Part shown: positions 32,976-41,268 of the stretch, piece by piece | Position numbering within the stretch: position 1 is the first letter of the stretch | How the letters are laid out: every line of letters starts with the position of its first letter | NCBI GenBank assembly: GCA_050944015.1 | Contig: JBMNQG010000007.1 | Coordinates: 1-62,880 of the forward strand | DNA from: DUOX01 sp050944015 | GTDB lineage: Bacteria; Bacillota; Clostridia; Oscillospirales; Oscillospiraceae | Direction of reading: 5' to 3' | DNA length: 62,880 bases | Notes under the pieces: model-generated | What the model was told of the DNA's origin: nothing | Databases searched by the model: none | The model's input: only the letters and a program-made list of their open reading frames with translations | Program-made: the position numbers and the translations under genes

Positions 32976-32997
32976 CGAAACGCAAAAAAGCGTTTCG
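32976..32997 (-). promoter_or_regulatory. hairpin in the sigK leader
   Basis: The perfect 8-bp stem CGAAACGC/GCGTTTCG has a loop of six identical bases (U in the RNA) and ends about 10 bases upstream of the sigK ribosome site. It lacks a trailing T run, so it is more likely an mRNA-stability or translation element than a terminator. Role unknown. Confidence 0.45.
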
Positions 32998-33119
32998 ATG
33001 ATCCCGATGGTCTATTCTATTCCGCCGCTGCAAGTCCTCATGCATTTAAGGCATGGCCGTGTCAGTAAAATCCGTAACTATATTTTACGGCCGGTTAAAA
33101 ACAGGTAAAAAATTACAAC

Positions 33120-33146
33120 TAATTTTAACAATAAAAATGCCGATAT
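33120..33146 (+). promoter_or_regulatory. sigma-D-type promoter before the Spo0A-like gene
   Basis: TAAT (33120-33123), exactly 15 bases, then GCCGATAT (33139-33146). The -10 is a perfect match and the -35 is 3 of 4 to the sigma-D consensus TAAA-N15-GCCGATAT. The predicted start is about 105 bases upstream of the gene at 33259. The rest of the 300-base sigK/spo0A-like gap is AT-rich and holds an imperfect inverted repeat CCGTAA/TTACGG (33072-33090). Confidence 0.55.
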
Positions 33147-33258
33147 TAATATTTAAGTAATAGAAATAAGTCTAACAAAGGGGCAAATCTCTTTTTCATA
33201 TCTCTTAAGGCAAAACGCCAGTTATCAGTTATAAAGAATACGAATGGAAGTGAGATGA

Positions 33259-33552
33259 ATGGATGAAAAAAAGTTGAAAGCAAACCGATACTTGGATTCT
33301 ATGGGAATAAAACATGCAAACACAGGGTTTAGATACCTGATGACTGCATTGGAGATAGGTGCGGACAACCCGCAGCTGCTTTACAGAATTGGGGATCTTT
33401 ACGAAAAAATCGCGCAGATTCATGGCACAAAAAAGACGAACGTTGAAAAATCCATACGTTATTGCGTCTCCCCCTCGGGGTTGACCAACAAGGAGTTCAT
33501 CTCCCGTGCCGTTGACAGTCTATACTGCCAGGAGGACAGAAACAAGAGATAA
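33259..33552 (+). CDS. stand-alone Spo0A effector-domain (Spo0A_C-like) protein
   Basis: A 97-residue protein resembling only the C-terminal DNA-binding domain of the sporulation regulator Spo0A, without a receiver domain. Matching points are the GIKHANTGFRYLMTAL start (Spo0A GVPAHIKGYxYLREAI), LLYRIGDLYEKIAQ, the recognition-helix region TKKTNVEKSIRY (Spo0A TTxSRVERAIRH), and the final TNKEFISRAVDSL (Spo0A TNSEFIAMVADKL). The loop before the last helix is shorter than in Spo0A. It has a weak ribosome site and a sigma-D-type promoter. It probably binds DNA, perhaps 0A-like boxes, but whether it acts in sporulation or motility is unknown. Confidence 0.82.
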   Translation: MDEKKLKANRYLDSMGIKHANTGFRYLMTALEIGADNPQLLYRIGDLYEKIAQIHGTKKTNVEKSIRYCVSPSGLTNKEFISRAVDSLYCQEDRNKR

Positions 33553-33753
33553 GGAAATAAAGATAATGGAGGTACAGGTAGGTGGCTCTTAGCCGTCACC
33601 TTCTTTAATCTCGCCCCTTTTTTATTTCCCTTCTTCACACTTTTGGCCATATGATATTACAGGGAATTTCTTATATAATAAGACCGTATTGCAAAAATAC
33701 CTGCAGTATGGTTTTATTATATTTGAAATAAAAACTAAAAGGAGCAAATCAAA

Positions 33754-34374
33754 ACGGACATATTACGGCAGCTGTATTCAGATTTGGATTTTCATTTGTT
33801 ACACGATGAGAAGCCTTCAATTTATTTAAACGCGGTTTACGACAGGCCGGAATTCAGGCAGTATCCTTTCTCCATGCTCCACAGGCTTCGCTCCACGGAG
33901 CAGTCCCCCATCCATCATCCAGAGGGGAACGTCTGGAACCATACGCTTCTGGTTGTAGACGAGGCGGCCAAGCGGAAACATCTGAGCGCGGACGCCTCGG
34001 CATTTATGTGGAGCGCCCTCCTTCACGACATAGGAAAGCCCGACACCACAAAAATACGGAAGGGGAAAATAACGGCATACAACCACGACGGGGTTGGAGA
34101 AAAGCTGGCCAGGCGGTTCCTGCAGGAGTTTACCGAGGATAAGGTTTTCATAGACAAGGTGGCGTATCTGGTAAGATACCACATGCATTTACTGTTCGTT
34201 GTAAGGGATATGCCCTTCAAAGACATGGAGGGAATGAAACGGCACACCGATATACAAGAGGTGGCCCTCCTTGGCCTGTGCGACAGGCTTGGAAGGGTCG
34301 GCGTCAATATAGAGGAAGAACAGCGTCAGGTGCGCCTCTTTATTCAGCTTTGCACCGACGGAAAAACCGAATAA
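33754..34374 (+). CDS. HD-domain phosphohydrolase with apparent ACG start
   Basis: A roughly 206-residue HD-superfamily protein, related to the HD domain found with tRNA nucleotidyltransferases. Metal ligands are WNHTLLVVDEA, ALLHDIGKPDTTK, the later YNHDGVGEKLARRF and GLCDRLGR. Such proteins hydrolyse phosphate esters of nucleotides, but the substrate here is unknown. AAGGAG at 33739-33744 is followed, 9 bases on, by ACG (33754) in frame with the natural N-terminus (DILRQLYSDLDFHLL). No ATG, GTG or TTG occurs in frame until TTG at 33784, which has no ribosome site. Either ACG, or AUC/AUA nearby, initiates, or the start codon is mutated. Confidence 0.72.
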   Translation, partial: TDILRQLYSDLDFHLLHDEKPSIYLNAVYDRPEFRQYPFSMLHRLRSTEQSPIHHPEGNVWNHTLLVVDEAAKRKHLSADASAFMWSALLHDIGKPDTTKIRKGKITAYNHDGVGEKLARRFLQEFTEDKVFIDKVAYLVRYHMHLLFVVRDMPFKDMEGMKRHTDIQEVALLGLCDRLGRVGVNIEEEQRQVRLFIQLCTDGKTE

Positions 34375-34382
34375 AAATTATT

Positions 34383-34414
34383 AAAGCGCTTGAAGCCGGG
34401 GTTTCAAGCGCTTT
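34383..34414. terminator. bidirectional terminator between HD gene and csrA
   Basis: The 12-bp perfect stem AAAGCGCTTGAA/TTCAAGCGCTTT (34383-34394 and 34403-34414) is shared by the convergent HD-domain gene and the end of the flagellar late operon. Confidence 0.85.
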
Positions 34415-34421
34415 ATGCTTC

Positions 34422-34631
34422 CTAAGCCCGGGGCAAGGGCCTGTATTCCGACTGGGCGGCCATCCGGTTTTCATTCCCTATCTCCATAATCAGCTCTTCC
34501 CGGATTACCCTTATATTCTGCGGTGCTTCAATTCCCAGTTTAACCCTGTCTCCCTCAATGCCAATAACAATGACTTTTATGTCATCGCCCACTAAAATGC
34601 CTTCATTCGATTTTCTGGTAAGCACCAGCAT
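34422..34631 (-). CDS. csrA: carbon storage/flagellin translation regulator CsrA
   Basis: A 69-residue RNA-binding protein that, in Gram-positives, blocks flagellin mRNA translation and is antagonised by FliW. MLVLTRKSNEGILVGDDIKV at the start and VKLGIEAPQNIRVIREEL are the classical CsrA sequence. The ATG at 34631 lies 1 base after the fliW stop, so the regulator and its antagonist are co-translated. The C-terminal tail (residues ~55-69) is slightly extended. It is the last gene of the late flagellar operon, before a strong terminator. Confidence 0.95.
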   Translation of the reverse strand: MLVLTRKSNEGILVGDDIKVIVIGIEGDRVKLGIEAPQNIRVIREELIMEIGNENRMAAQSEYRPLPRA

Positions 34632-34632
34632 A

Positions 34633-35082
34633 TTATTTACCACCCTCCGCCGCTTTGGACAGCAGCTCCGAAATGGGTACGCGCACGGAATACTTTTTGT
34701 CGTCCAGGATAATTTGTTTTCCCCTGTTGTTTCGCACGTTAATCACAATAGGCGCAGCCAGGTTTATTGTTATGCCTTCACTTCTGGGTATAACCAGAAC
34801 GCTGAGAACATAAACGTCGTCTACCTGTTTTATTTCCAGAGCATTAACATCCGCCTGGGGGATGTCGAAGGCATAATCAGGGCACACCAGGAAGGGATCC
34901 ATGACAGGCAAGGCTATCTCCCTGTGGTCCAGAGATTGGAACCAGTTTATGGGCCGGCTCTCTTCTTTAGAAAGGAGCGCAAACCTTTTGTCGTCTTCGA
35001 GTCCGGGCAGACCGTTCTCGAAAAACAGCACTTTGTTGTCGTCAATTTCGACCACGCCGAAATGGGCAGTTTCTATCTTCAT
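34633..35082 (-). CDS. fliW: flagellar assembly factor FliW
   Basis: A 149-residue cytoplasmic protein that binds either flagellin or CsrA; when flagellin is exported, FliW is free to sequester CsrA. Family sequences visible are VLFFENGLPGLEDDKRFALL, FQSLDHREIALPVMDPFLV and APIVINVRNNRGKQIIL. The ATG at 35082 (MKIETAHFG) follows a GGGTGAGGG ribosome site; an earlier in-frame ATG is possible. It is directly upstream of csrA, as in Bacillus and Clostridium. Confidence 0.93.
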   Translation of the reverse strand: MKIETAHFGVVEIDDNKVLFFENGLPGLEDDKRFALLSKEESRPINWFQSLDHREIALPVMDPFLVCPDYAFDIPQADVNALEIKQVDDVYVLSVLVIPRSEGITINLAAPIVINVRNNRGKQIILDDKKYSVRVPISELLSKAAEGGK

Positions 35083-35141
35083 AGCACCCTCACCCTTTAT
35101 TATCACGAATGCAAAGCCCAGTCCGCATTCCAGTATTCCAG

Positions 35142-35747
35142 TTATACCTCGGTATCAATTGTTCTTCCTCTTTGAGGGGGAATATGCTCTTCCACAACGG
35201 TAATCTCCAATCTGGGCTCGCGGGACAACTCCACATACACCTCGGCTTTGGGTTCCACCGTAAACTCCGGGGCCTGATACTTGTTCCACTCAATCTTCAC
35301 ATCGTGGGGGGACCAGGTAATATCAAACTCGCCCGGTAAACCTTCCATCCCCACGGCCCCAGGCGGGACCTTACCGCTGTTCATTTCAGGTTCCTGAACC
35401 TTCAGCATTTTCGTCCTGGCAAGCTCAGCAATGTTGCTTGTATTGGTTGGTATGCTGGCCACAAAGTCCCCGTCTCTGGCTATCTGCCTGATGCCCTGCT
35501 GGGCTTTGGCATGAGCCTCGGCAACATACTCTTCCATTAAAGCCCTGTTGCTTTTCAGACCAAGATTGTTGCGAAATTCCTGCATGTCAAGCTCAATTTT
35601 AGGCGCTTGTTGTATGATATTCATCTGCGCAGGCTGCCGCTGAATGTCCATGCCTCTTTTGGACGTTTCAACGGTAAGAGAGGCCATCTGAGTTTCAATC
35701 TTCAGCTGGGCTAATTCCTGTTCAATTTGAATCCTGGCTATTTTCAT
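35142..35747 (-). CDS. flagellar-operon protein of the DUF6470/YviE family
   Basis: A 201-residue protein in the position of Bacillus yviE, between flgL and fliW. It is helical and glutamine-rich at the N-terminus (ARIQIEQELAQLKIETQ). The central KSNRALMEEYVAEAHAKAQQGI and the C-terminal, beta-rich WSPHDVKIEWNKY region agree with the DUF6470 family. No signal peptide or membrane segment is present. Function unknown; the conserved placement argues for a role in filament assembly or its control. Confidence 0.82.
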   Translation of the reverse strand: MKIARIQIEQELAQLKIETQMASLTVETSKRGMDIQRQPAQMNIIQQAPKIELDMQEFRNNLGLKSNRALMEEYVAEAHAKAQQGIRQIARDGDFVASIPTNTSNIAELARTKMLKVQEPEMNSGKVPPGAVGMEGLPGEFDITWSPHDVKIEWNKYQAPEFTVEPKAEVYVELSREPRLEITVVEEHIPPQRGRTIDTEV

Positions 35748-35781
35748 ACAAACTCACCGTAACTTCATATTGTTTTCCGCG

Positions 35782-37398
35782 TTATCTTAGAAAATCAATA
35801 AGTGAGATTTGAAGCATTTTGGCGCCGGAGGCCAAGGCCGCGCTGTAGACAGTTTTTGCCGTGGTGAAATTCATTATCGCCTCCGCCATGTCGGCGTCCT
35901 CGGCTTCCGACCTCATTTCAGTATAGTTAATCTCGCTTGAATCATAGCGGCTGCTGATAAGTTCAAGCTTGTTCTGGATTGACCCGATTTTGGTCTGCGA
36001 ATTGAGGATGTCGCTCTGCTTTTTCTGAAGGGTTGTAACCATGTTTTTCAGCCCGTCGGGGTTCAGTTCTCCCCTGAGCATTTTGACGCATTTATCCAAT
36101 ATGTGATAGATATTGTCTTTTCCGGTACCCATGAGTTCCAGTCCGTTGAGGGTAAACTCAACCGTCTGGCTGACCCCGATTTGAAGTTTCGCCTGTTTGG
36201 ACTGCTCATTTTTATATGCATTTTCAATTTCCGTAACTTTTTCAGGCGTTTCGGCCAATACCATGGCGCCGTCAAGCTTGGTTATAGCTTTATCTTCTTT
36301 AGGGGTTACTTTGCCATCAACAATTTCAAACTGTTCGTTCAGGAAATCTACAATACCTTTAATGTATGTGCCGCTTTCATCATTATAGCCTTTTAATATT
36401 TTCCTGAATGCATCAACGCTAAAGAAATTGTTCCGCTCCTCGGCGGTGATTACGGTAATGCCGTTTTCCTGACAATAGTCATCATCAATTATGCCGTTTA
36501 TAATATCAGGGTCGTTCTCGGCTATGCGCTTTTCTCCAAGCAGTTCCTTTGATAACTCAAGCCCAAGCTGCTCATTTAGTTTTGACAGTTCAGAAACAAA
36601 TTCGGCTACTTCTTTATACCCTGTTTCGGTCTCGCTGACCCCAAACTGTTTTGCCGCATATAGCAGGTTTTCTCCATAAGCGGTCAGTTGGGACAACGCA
36701 TTTTTTAGCTGTACACCCAGGTTTTCTTTCACAAAATGGTCCAAGTAATCCCTTTGGGATTTGTCACCACTGTCATATCCGCTCAAGGGCGCCTTAGAAA
36801 ACTGCGAGTCAACATCTTCTATTATCGTTTTAAACGCATTCCCCATCAGGGAAATACTTGCAGAAAATTCATCTTTCCATGCGAACATGGAAATATCGAT
36901 TCCGTTATAAAAAATATGCCCTGTGGCCTCATCTACCCTAAAAGGAGCTATCCTGTCTGTTCCATCGGTGCTGCCGGTAAAGTTATAACCGCCGAAAATA
37001 TAAGTGTTGCCGATGGTGGCGTTTCCGATATCGAGCACCTCGTTTTTCAGGTTTTCCAGTTCTTCCGCAATTATGTCCAGTTCGTCTTGGGTTTTGCCGC
37101 CGCTGATGGCGGATACCACCTGCTCATAGACGGTTTTGATAATCTCGTTAAGCTCGCTGACTGAGGACTCGGCCTCTTTAAGGTAGCTGCCGGCCGCGGA
37201 AATATTGCTCTTATAGTAGGTAAGGTTGCTCAGTTTATTCCTTGCCCTGAGGGCGGTAATGGTGGCAAGCGGGTCGTCGGAAATATTGGTAATCCTCTTG
37301 GTGGAGGTCACCTGATTCTGGTATTTGCTCAAACGGCTCATGCTGCCGTTTGTATCGTACAGGAACTGGCTTACCATCATTGAATTTGTGATTCTCAT
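35782..37398 (-). CDS. flgL: flagellar hook-associated protein 3 FlgL, enlarged
   Basis: A 538-residue hook-filament junction protein, exported and assembled after FlgK. The N-terminal flagellin-like coiled region (MRITNSMMVSQFLYDTNGSM ... NQVTSTKRITNISDDP) and the C-terminal one (EMRSEAEDADMAEAIMNFTT) are conserved. FlgL is usually ~300 residues. The extra ~200 lie in the middle (about residues 200-410), are hydrophilic, and include EKRIAENDPDIINGIIDDDY, presumably an exposed extra domain. It lies 35 bases after flgK. Confidence 0.9.
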   Translation of the reverse strand: MRITNSMMVSQFLYDTNGSMSRLSKYQNQVTSTKRITNISDDPLATITALRARNKLSNLTYYKSNISAAGSYLKEAESSVSELNEIIKTVYEQVVSAISGGKTQDELDIIAEELENLKNEVLDIGNATIGNTYIFGGYNFTGSTDGTDRIAPFRVDEATGHIFYNGIDISMFAWKDEFSASISLMGNAFKTIIEDVDSQFSKAPLSGYDSGDKSQRDYLDHFVKENLGVQLKNALSQLTAYGENLLYAAKQFGVSETETGYKEVAEFVSELSKLNEQLGLELSKELLGEKRIAENDPDIINGIIDDDYCQENGITVITAEERNNFFSVDAFRKILKGYNDESGTYIKGIVDFLNEQFEIVDGKVTPKEDKAITKLDGAMVLAETPEKVTEIENAYKNEQSKQAKLQIGVSQTVEFTLNGLELMGTGKDNIYHILDKCVKMLRGELNPDGLKNMVTTLQKKQSDILNSQTKIGSIQNKLELISSRYDSSEINYTEMRSEAEDADMAEAIMNFTTAKTVYSAALASGAKMLQISLIDFLR

Positions 37399-37433
37399 AC
37401 GGGCTCTCCCCTTTATACGTTACATGGAAAATA

Positions 37434-39188
37434 TTACAGGCCCACGCGTCCCATGTTGTTTATCATGATGCTGAGCATTTCATCAATTGCAGTAACCACA
37501 CGGGCGCAGGCCGCATAGGTCTGCTGGAAAACTATAAGGTTTGTGGCTTCCTCGTCCAGGTCCACGCCGGATATGGACATCCTCTGTTTGTCCACACTGT
37601 TAATCAGCGATTCTCTGGTATCTAATATGCTTCTGCTGGAATCTATTTCGATGGCCAGGTGTCCCACTATGCTGTTAAGCTTTCCGAAGAAATTACCATC
37701 GTTAATAGTGTTTAAAAGCCGCCGTGCAACCTCGTTGTTGCCCGTTTCCGTCGAACCGCTGCTAAGGTCCACCTTTTTTGCGGAACCAGCTATATTGTAG
37801 GCGCTTTCCAAGATTTTGCCGTCCAGCGCAAAATTGCCTGCGGTAATTAAATCATAATTTTCCATACCACCGTCTGAAGGCACATAAAAGAAATTAATAT
37901 TATCAGTACTCTCGTTGCCTCCATAGGGATAAGTCCAGCCTGTTTTGTGCACTTCGTTTATCGTCCGGGCAATATCCTGAGCAAGCAGGTTAAGCTGCTT
38001 CATGTAGTAGGGAATTCCGGGGCTGTTGGCCTCTTCCCCCGTAATCATCTCCATATGGGAATAAAGCTGGCCGCCCGTTACTGTCTTGGCTTCAATGCTC
38101 AGTTCGTTTCCATACAGGGTAAGATAGTTGCGATTGAACTGAATCAGGGTATCGACGGTATCGCACACATTGCTGCCGGAAACAAGCAATACTCCGTTAA
38201 AGGAAACATCCGTCAGCATGCTGTTTTGAGGATTTTCCGCGGTAGTAATTCCATATTTGTCAAATGCAGTTTTGAATTGGTTTATTTTTTCCTGTATTTC
38301 ATCTTGTAATGCTGTTCTTTCAGGATCTGTAAGGCTATCATCCAAAAGCTTTTTGTTTAAATCCGCTATGTCCTTTGCAAAACCGTTAATCTCTTCAATA
38401 CGGCTTGACAGGCTGTTTATTTCAATCTGATTAAAAGTGCTGCCCGACACAAGCGAAAGACCGCCAATTTTTACGTCGATCATGCTGGGGTTGTCTGAGT
38501 TTACGGCGTATGTGATATTAACAAGACCGGACAGCTCGTCCAGAAGCAGATTCCGCTCGTCCCGGAGGTCGTTTGCAGGCTGCCCGCTGCGCTCGTAGCT
38601 GGCGATGGCCTCGTTCAAATACTTCAGCTCTTTGGCAATGGCGTTAATTCTGTTGGCCGCAACGCTGATGCTGTCGTTCTGGTTGTGCCACAGGTCCTTC
38701 ATTTCATCGTATACCACGTTGAAATTATGTATCATGCCGAGGGCCTGCTGCTGGACATTGGTTCGGTATTCCAGACTGGACGTGTCGCTGGAAAAGACAT
38801 TCAAAGCCGAGTAAAAGTTCTCAATGGACGTGGTCAGCCCGCTTTCCTCGTCCAGCTCGTTAAACAGTCCCTCCAGATACGTGAGGCTCTGGACCCTCTT
38901 GTCGCTGTACATGTAATCCCCGTTCAGAATCCTGTACTGCTGGTCCAGGTAAGAGCTGCGGAGCTGCTGGATTTCCAGTATGTCAACTCCCTGCCCCACT
39001 CGCTTGTTGTAGAACTGGCTGATTAAATACGTACCCTGCCCAGGTTCTCTTGCCGAAGTTAAAACCCGCTGGCGGGTATACCCGACTGTATTTGCATTTG
39101 CTATGTTATGGCCCGTAACGTCAATACTCGTCCTTGCCGCCACAAGACCTGATTTTGCCGTTTCCAATCCTCCGAAAGTGGAAGCCAT
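37434..39188 (-). CDS. flgK: flagellar hook-associated protein 1 FlgK
   Basis: A 584-residue junction protein connecting hook to filament, exported through the flagellar gate. The N-terminus has the rod/hook motif ARTSIDVTGHNIANANTVGY. The C-terminus has the matching VDLDEEATNLIVFQQTYAAC pattern and the helix that packs in the tube core. The length is within the FlgK range. It is preceded by the FlgN chaperone gene, as expected for FlgK/FlgL export. Confidence 0.94.
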   Translation of the reverse strand: MASTFGGLETAKSGLVAARTSIDVTGHNIANANTVGYTRQRVLTSAREPGQGTYLISQFYNKRVGQGVDILEIQQLRSSYLDQQYRILNGDYMYSDKRVQSLTYLEGLFNELDEESGLTTSIENFYSALNVFSSDTSSLEYRTNVQQQALGMIHNFNVVYDEMKDLWHNQNDSISVAANRINAIAKELKYLNEAIASYERSGQPANDLRDERNLLLDELSGLVNITYAVNSDNPSMIDVKIGGLSLVSGSTFNQIEINSLSSRIEEINGFAKDIADLNKKLLDDSLTDPERTALQDEIQEKINQFKTAFDKYGITTAENPQNSMLTDVSFNGVLLVSGSNVCDTVDTLIQFNRNYLTLYGNELSIEAKTVTGGQLYSHMEMITGEEANSPGIPYYMKQLNLLAQDIARTINEVHKTGWTYPYGGNESTDNINFFYVPSDGGMENYDLITAGNFALDGKILESAYNIAGSAKKVDLSSGSTETGNNEVARRLLNTINDGNFFGKLNSIVGHLAIEIDSSRSILDTRESLINSVDKQRMSISGVDLDEEATNLIVFQQTYAACARVVTAIDEMLSIMINNMGRVGL

Positions 39189-39203
39189 CTTTTCACCTCA
39201 ATC

Positions 39204-39716
39204 TTAAGCGTGATACTCCAACAGGCTTGGTTCCTGACCGTTTTCCTCTATGTTCCCCTGCATATCGTAGGCATGTATTCTGCTCTTGGGGTTTACGAGC
39301 AAATTAAGCATGAAATCAGTATAGTCAATCCGCTGGTGCAGCAGCTCCCTGACCTTTAAATTGGAAGCGGCCAGGTTGTCAAGGGCATTAGACAGCTTGT
39401 CCCCAGTTTCCCTTAAACGCCGGCTGCAGTCCGGGTCGTCAATCCGGCATATAAGGTCCTTCAGTCTCAGGCCGCGTTCGGAAATCCCCAGGGCACCGGC
39501 GAGGGCATCAGCTTTTGCTATCCTTTCCTTTTCTTTTTCCTGCAGCGCTAAAACCAGCTCTTCTTCTCTCTCCTGGACTTCGCTGAGACCCTCCACATCA
39601 GCGGCCAGCAAAAGGGATTCCTTTTCGCCTGCCGACTGTACCAGCTTGTCTACCAGGTCTATGGTTTCCTCCATCACCTGGAAAAGAGCCTTGGAAGCTT
39701 CCGTCACGGCAACCAT
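39204..39716 (-). CDS. flgN: flagellar chaperone FlgN family protein
   Basis: A 170-residue helical, coiled-coil-rich cytoplasmic protein matching the FlgN/YvyG family of export chaperones for FlgK and FlgL. LDNLAASNLKVRELLHQRID, near the end, resembles the chaperone substrate-binding helix. It is placed between flgM and flgK, the normal Gram-positive order. Overall identity within this family is always low, so position weighs heavily. Confidence 0.85.
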   Translation of the reverse strand: MVAVTEASKALFQVMEETIDLVDKLVQSAGEKESLLLAADVEGLSEVQEREEELVLALQEKEKERIAKADALAGALGISERGLRLKDLICRIDDPDCSRRLRETGDKLSNALDNLAASNLKVRELLHQRIDYTDFMLNLLVNPKSRIHAYDMQGNIEENGQEPSLLEYHA

Positions 39717-39731
39717 AAGAATACCTCCAAA

Positions 39732-40028
39732 CTAAATGCTGTCCGGGAAACCCTTTAGAATCCTATCAGCTACCTCTTCGGCGGAAACTTGATAGGAGTC
39801 GTTCTTAATCCAGTTAATGATATCAGCCACTTTGATTTCCTCGTCCTGGCCTATTTTATTCATGGCTTCCTTGGCATCCTTAATGAGGGAGGAGAACTTC
39901 TGAGCTTCCCGGGACAGGTCGACACTGTCGGAAATTCCGGGCCGCTGGGTGTTTTGAGGCCTGGTATTATTAACAATGTTGCTGTATTTGGAAATCGCTT
40001 CACTTTGATGTAATGGATTTATTCTCAT
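39732..40028 (-). CDS. flgM: anti-sigma-D factor FlgM
   Basis: A 98-residue small protein that binds and holds sigma-D until the hook-basal body is complete. The N-terminal flexible part (MRINPLHQSEAISKYSNI) and the conserved C-terminal core (ISDSVDLSREAQKFSSLIKD, then EIKVADIINWIKNDSYQVSA) match FlgM. It is part of the operon begun by a sigma-D promoter at 42118-42144, so it should be under sigma-D control and provide negative feedback. Confidence 0.92.
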   Translation of the reverse strand: MRINPLHQSEAISKYSNIVNNTRPQNTQRPGISDSVDLSREAQKFSSLIKDAKEAMNKIGQDEEIKVADIINWIKNDSYQVSAEEVADRILKGFPDSI

Positions 40029-40061
40029 GACACTTACCTCTTATGATTTGCAATTTATTGC

Positions 40062-40460
40062 CTAAAATCTTCTCTGGTTGTGCAGAAGTGGCTTTATTTT
40101 TTGTTCTTTTCTGCCTGAGTGCGCTTTTCCGGCGCTCTCTTTACCCGGCGACAGGGCGGCTTTGCACTGGGAGCACAGGGAGCCGCTGGAAGTTTCCGCA
40201 CCACAGATTATGCACTTATTCCCTTTGGCTGCCCTGCCCTGTATTTGTATTCTGCCACGGTCGATAAGATAATTCAGCTCCCGCTCCGAAACGCCGGTGT
40301 TTTCTATAATAGAGACAAAGTCGGCGCTGTCGGGGTGTTGATATATGTACTTTCTGACCTTGATGAAATCCTGGTCCACCTTGTTCATGCATTCAATGCA
40401 TATTCCAGTTCCCATATCATTGAAAGGTTTCTCACAAAAGTGACACTTGCTCAGCGCCAT
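40062..40460 (-). CDS. yvyF: flagellar-operon zinc-ribbon protein YvyF (TIGR03826 type)
   Basis: A 132-residue protein with two cysteine clusters. The first is CHFCEKPF ... CIECMNKV at the start, and the second is CIICGAETSSGSLCSQC near residue 90. A helix-turn-helix-like stretch (TGVSERELNYLIDRGRIQI) lies between them. This matches the flagellar-operon protein encoded next to flgM in Bacillus, reported to be a transcription-level regulator. AGGAGG precedes the ATG at 40460 by 8 bases. The C-terminus is basic. Confidence 0.85.
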   Translation of the reverse strand: MALSKCHFCEKPFNDMGTGICIECMNKVDQDFIKVRKYIYQHPDSADFVSIIENTGVSERELNYLIDRGRIQIQGRAAKGNKCIICGAETSSGSLCSQCKAALSPGKESAGKAHSGRKEQKIKPLLHNQRRF

Positions 40461-40491
40461 CACAGCCACCTCCTACAATAATATGAATACC

Positions 40492-41247
40492 CTATCTAAT
40501 GCTATTGGCCAAACCGTCCATATCGTCCGCGGTTTTCAAAGCCCTGCTGGCCAGCGAATAGGCCCTTTGGGAGCGTATCAGCAGGGTAAGTTCCTGGGCC
40601 AGGTCCACATTGGAGCTTTCAATCTTTCCCTGGTCGACGCGGGCATCCTCCAAGGGTGCAGGTTCTCCTGAGGCCTCAGAAGGCTGGTAGCAGGTTTGCC
40701 CAACGGCCAGCAGCCCATCATTGTTGGGGAAGGTCACTATTCCCAGTGTGGCCAGCTCGCCGTCTGCGTTTCGGAGGGTGGCCCCGCGTTCAATGCTGAG
40801 GCCGTTTAAATCCTTTGGCAGCGCAATCCGGTTTCCGTCCTTGTCCAGAACGTAGTAGCCCTGGGGGCTTACCAGATAGTTTACATCCCCCTCTGCCGAA
40901 AGGGAAAAGCTGCCGTTTCTGGTGTAGAGAATTTCACCCTGAGGATTTTCAAGGGTAAAAAAGCCCTCCCCTATTATGGCAAAGTCCAGAACTGAATTTG
41001 TAACCTCTAGCCTGCCTTCGGAAAAATCCGTGGTGGTGGCGTTCAAAAGAACGCCGCTGCCTGTAAGCAGGTTAGATTCCATGCTGTCGCCAACGGGGTT
41101 CTCCATCAGGGTGTACAGTGCGTCCTTAAAGTCAACTCTGGTTGACTTATAGCCTGCCGTATTTACGTTCGATATGTTGGAAGAAATAGTATCCAGCCTA
41201 TTCTGCTGCGCTCTAAGACCAGTTGCGGCCGTATATATAGCTTGCAT
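40492..41247 (-). CDS. flgG: flagellar basal-body rod protein (FlgG-like)
   Basis: A 251-residue rod protein of the FlgF/FlgG (Bacillus FlhO/FlhP) group, exported and built into the distal rod. The N-terminus, AIYTAATGLRAQQNRLDTIS with NISNVNTAGYKSTRVDF, and the C-terminal SSNVDLAQELTLLIRSQRAY form the typical coiled ends. It lies 21 bases after a paralog. Of the pair this one better fits FlgG, but the symbols of the two could be exchanged. Confidence 0.85.
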   Translation of the reverse strand: MQAIYTAATGLRAQQNRLDTISSNISNVNTAGYKSTRVDFKDALYTLMENPVGDSMESNLLTGSGVLLNATTTDFSEGRLEVTNSVLDFAIIGEGFFTLENPQGEILYTRNGSFSLSAEGDVNYLVSPQGYYVLDKDGNRIALPKDLNGLSIERGATLRNADGELATLGIVTFPNNDGLLAVGQTCYQPSEASGEPAPLEDARVDQGKIESSNVDLAQELTLLIRSQRAYSLASRALKTADDMDGLANSIR

Positions 41248-41268
41248 ATTCTCTCCCCCTGCCTAAGC

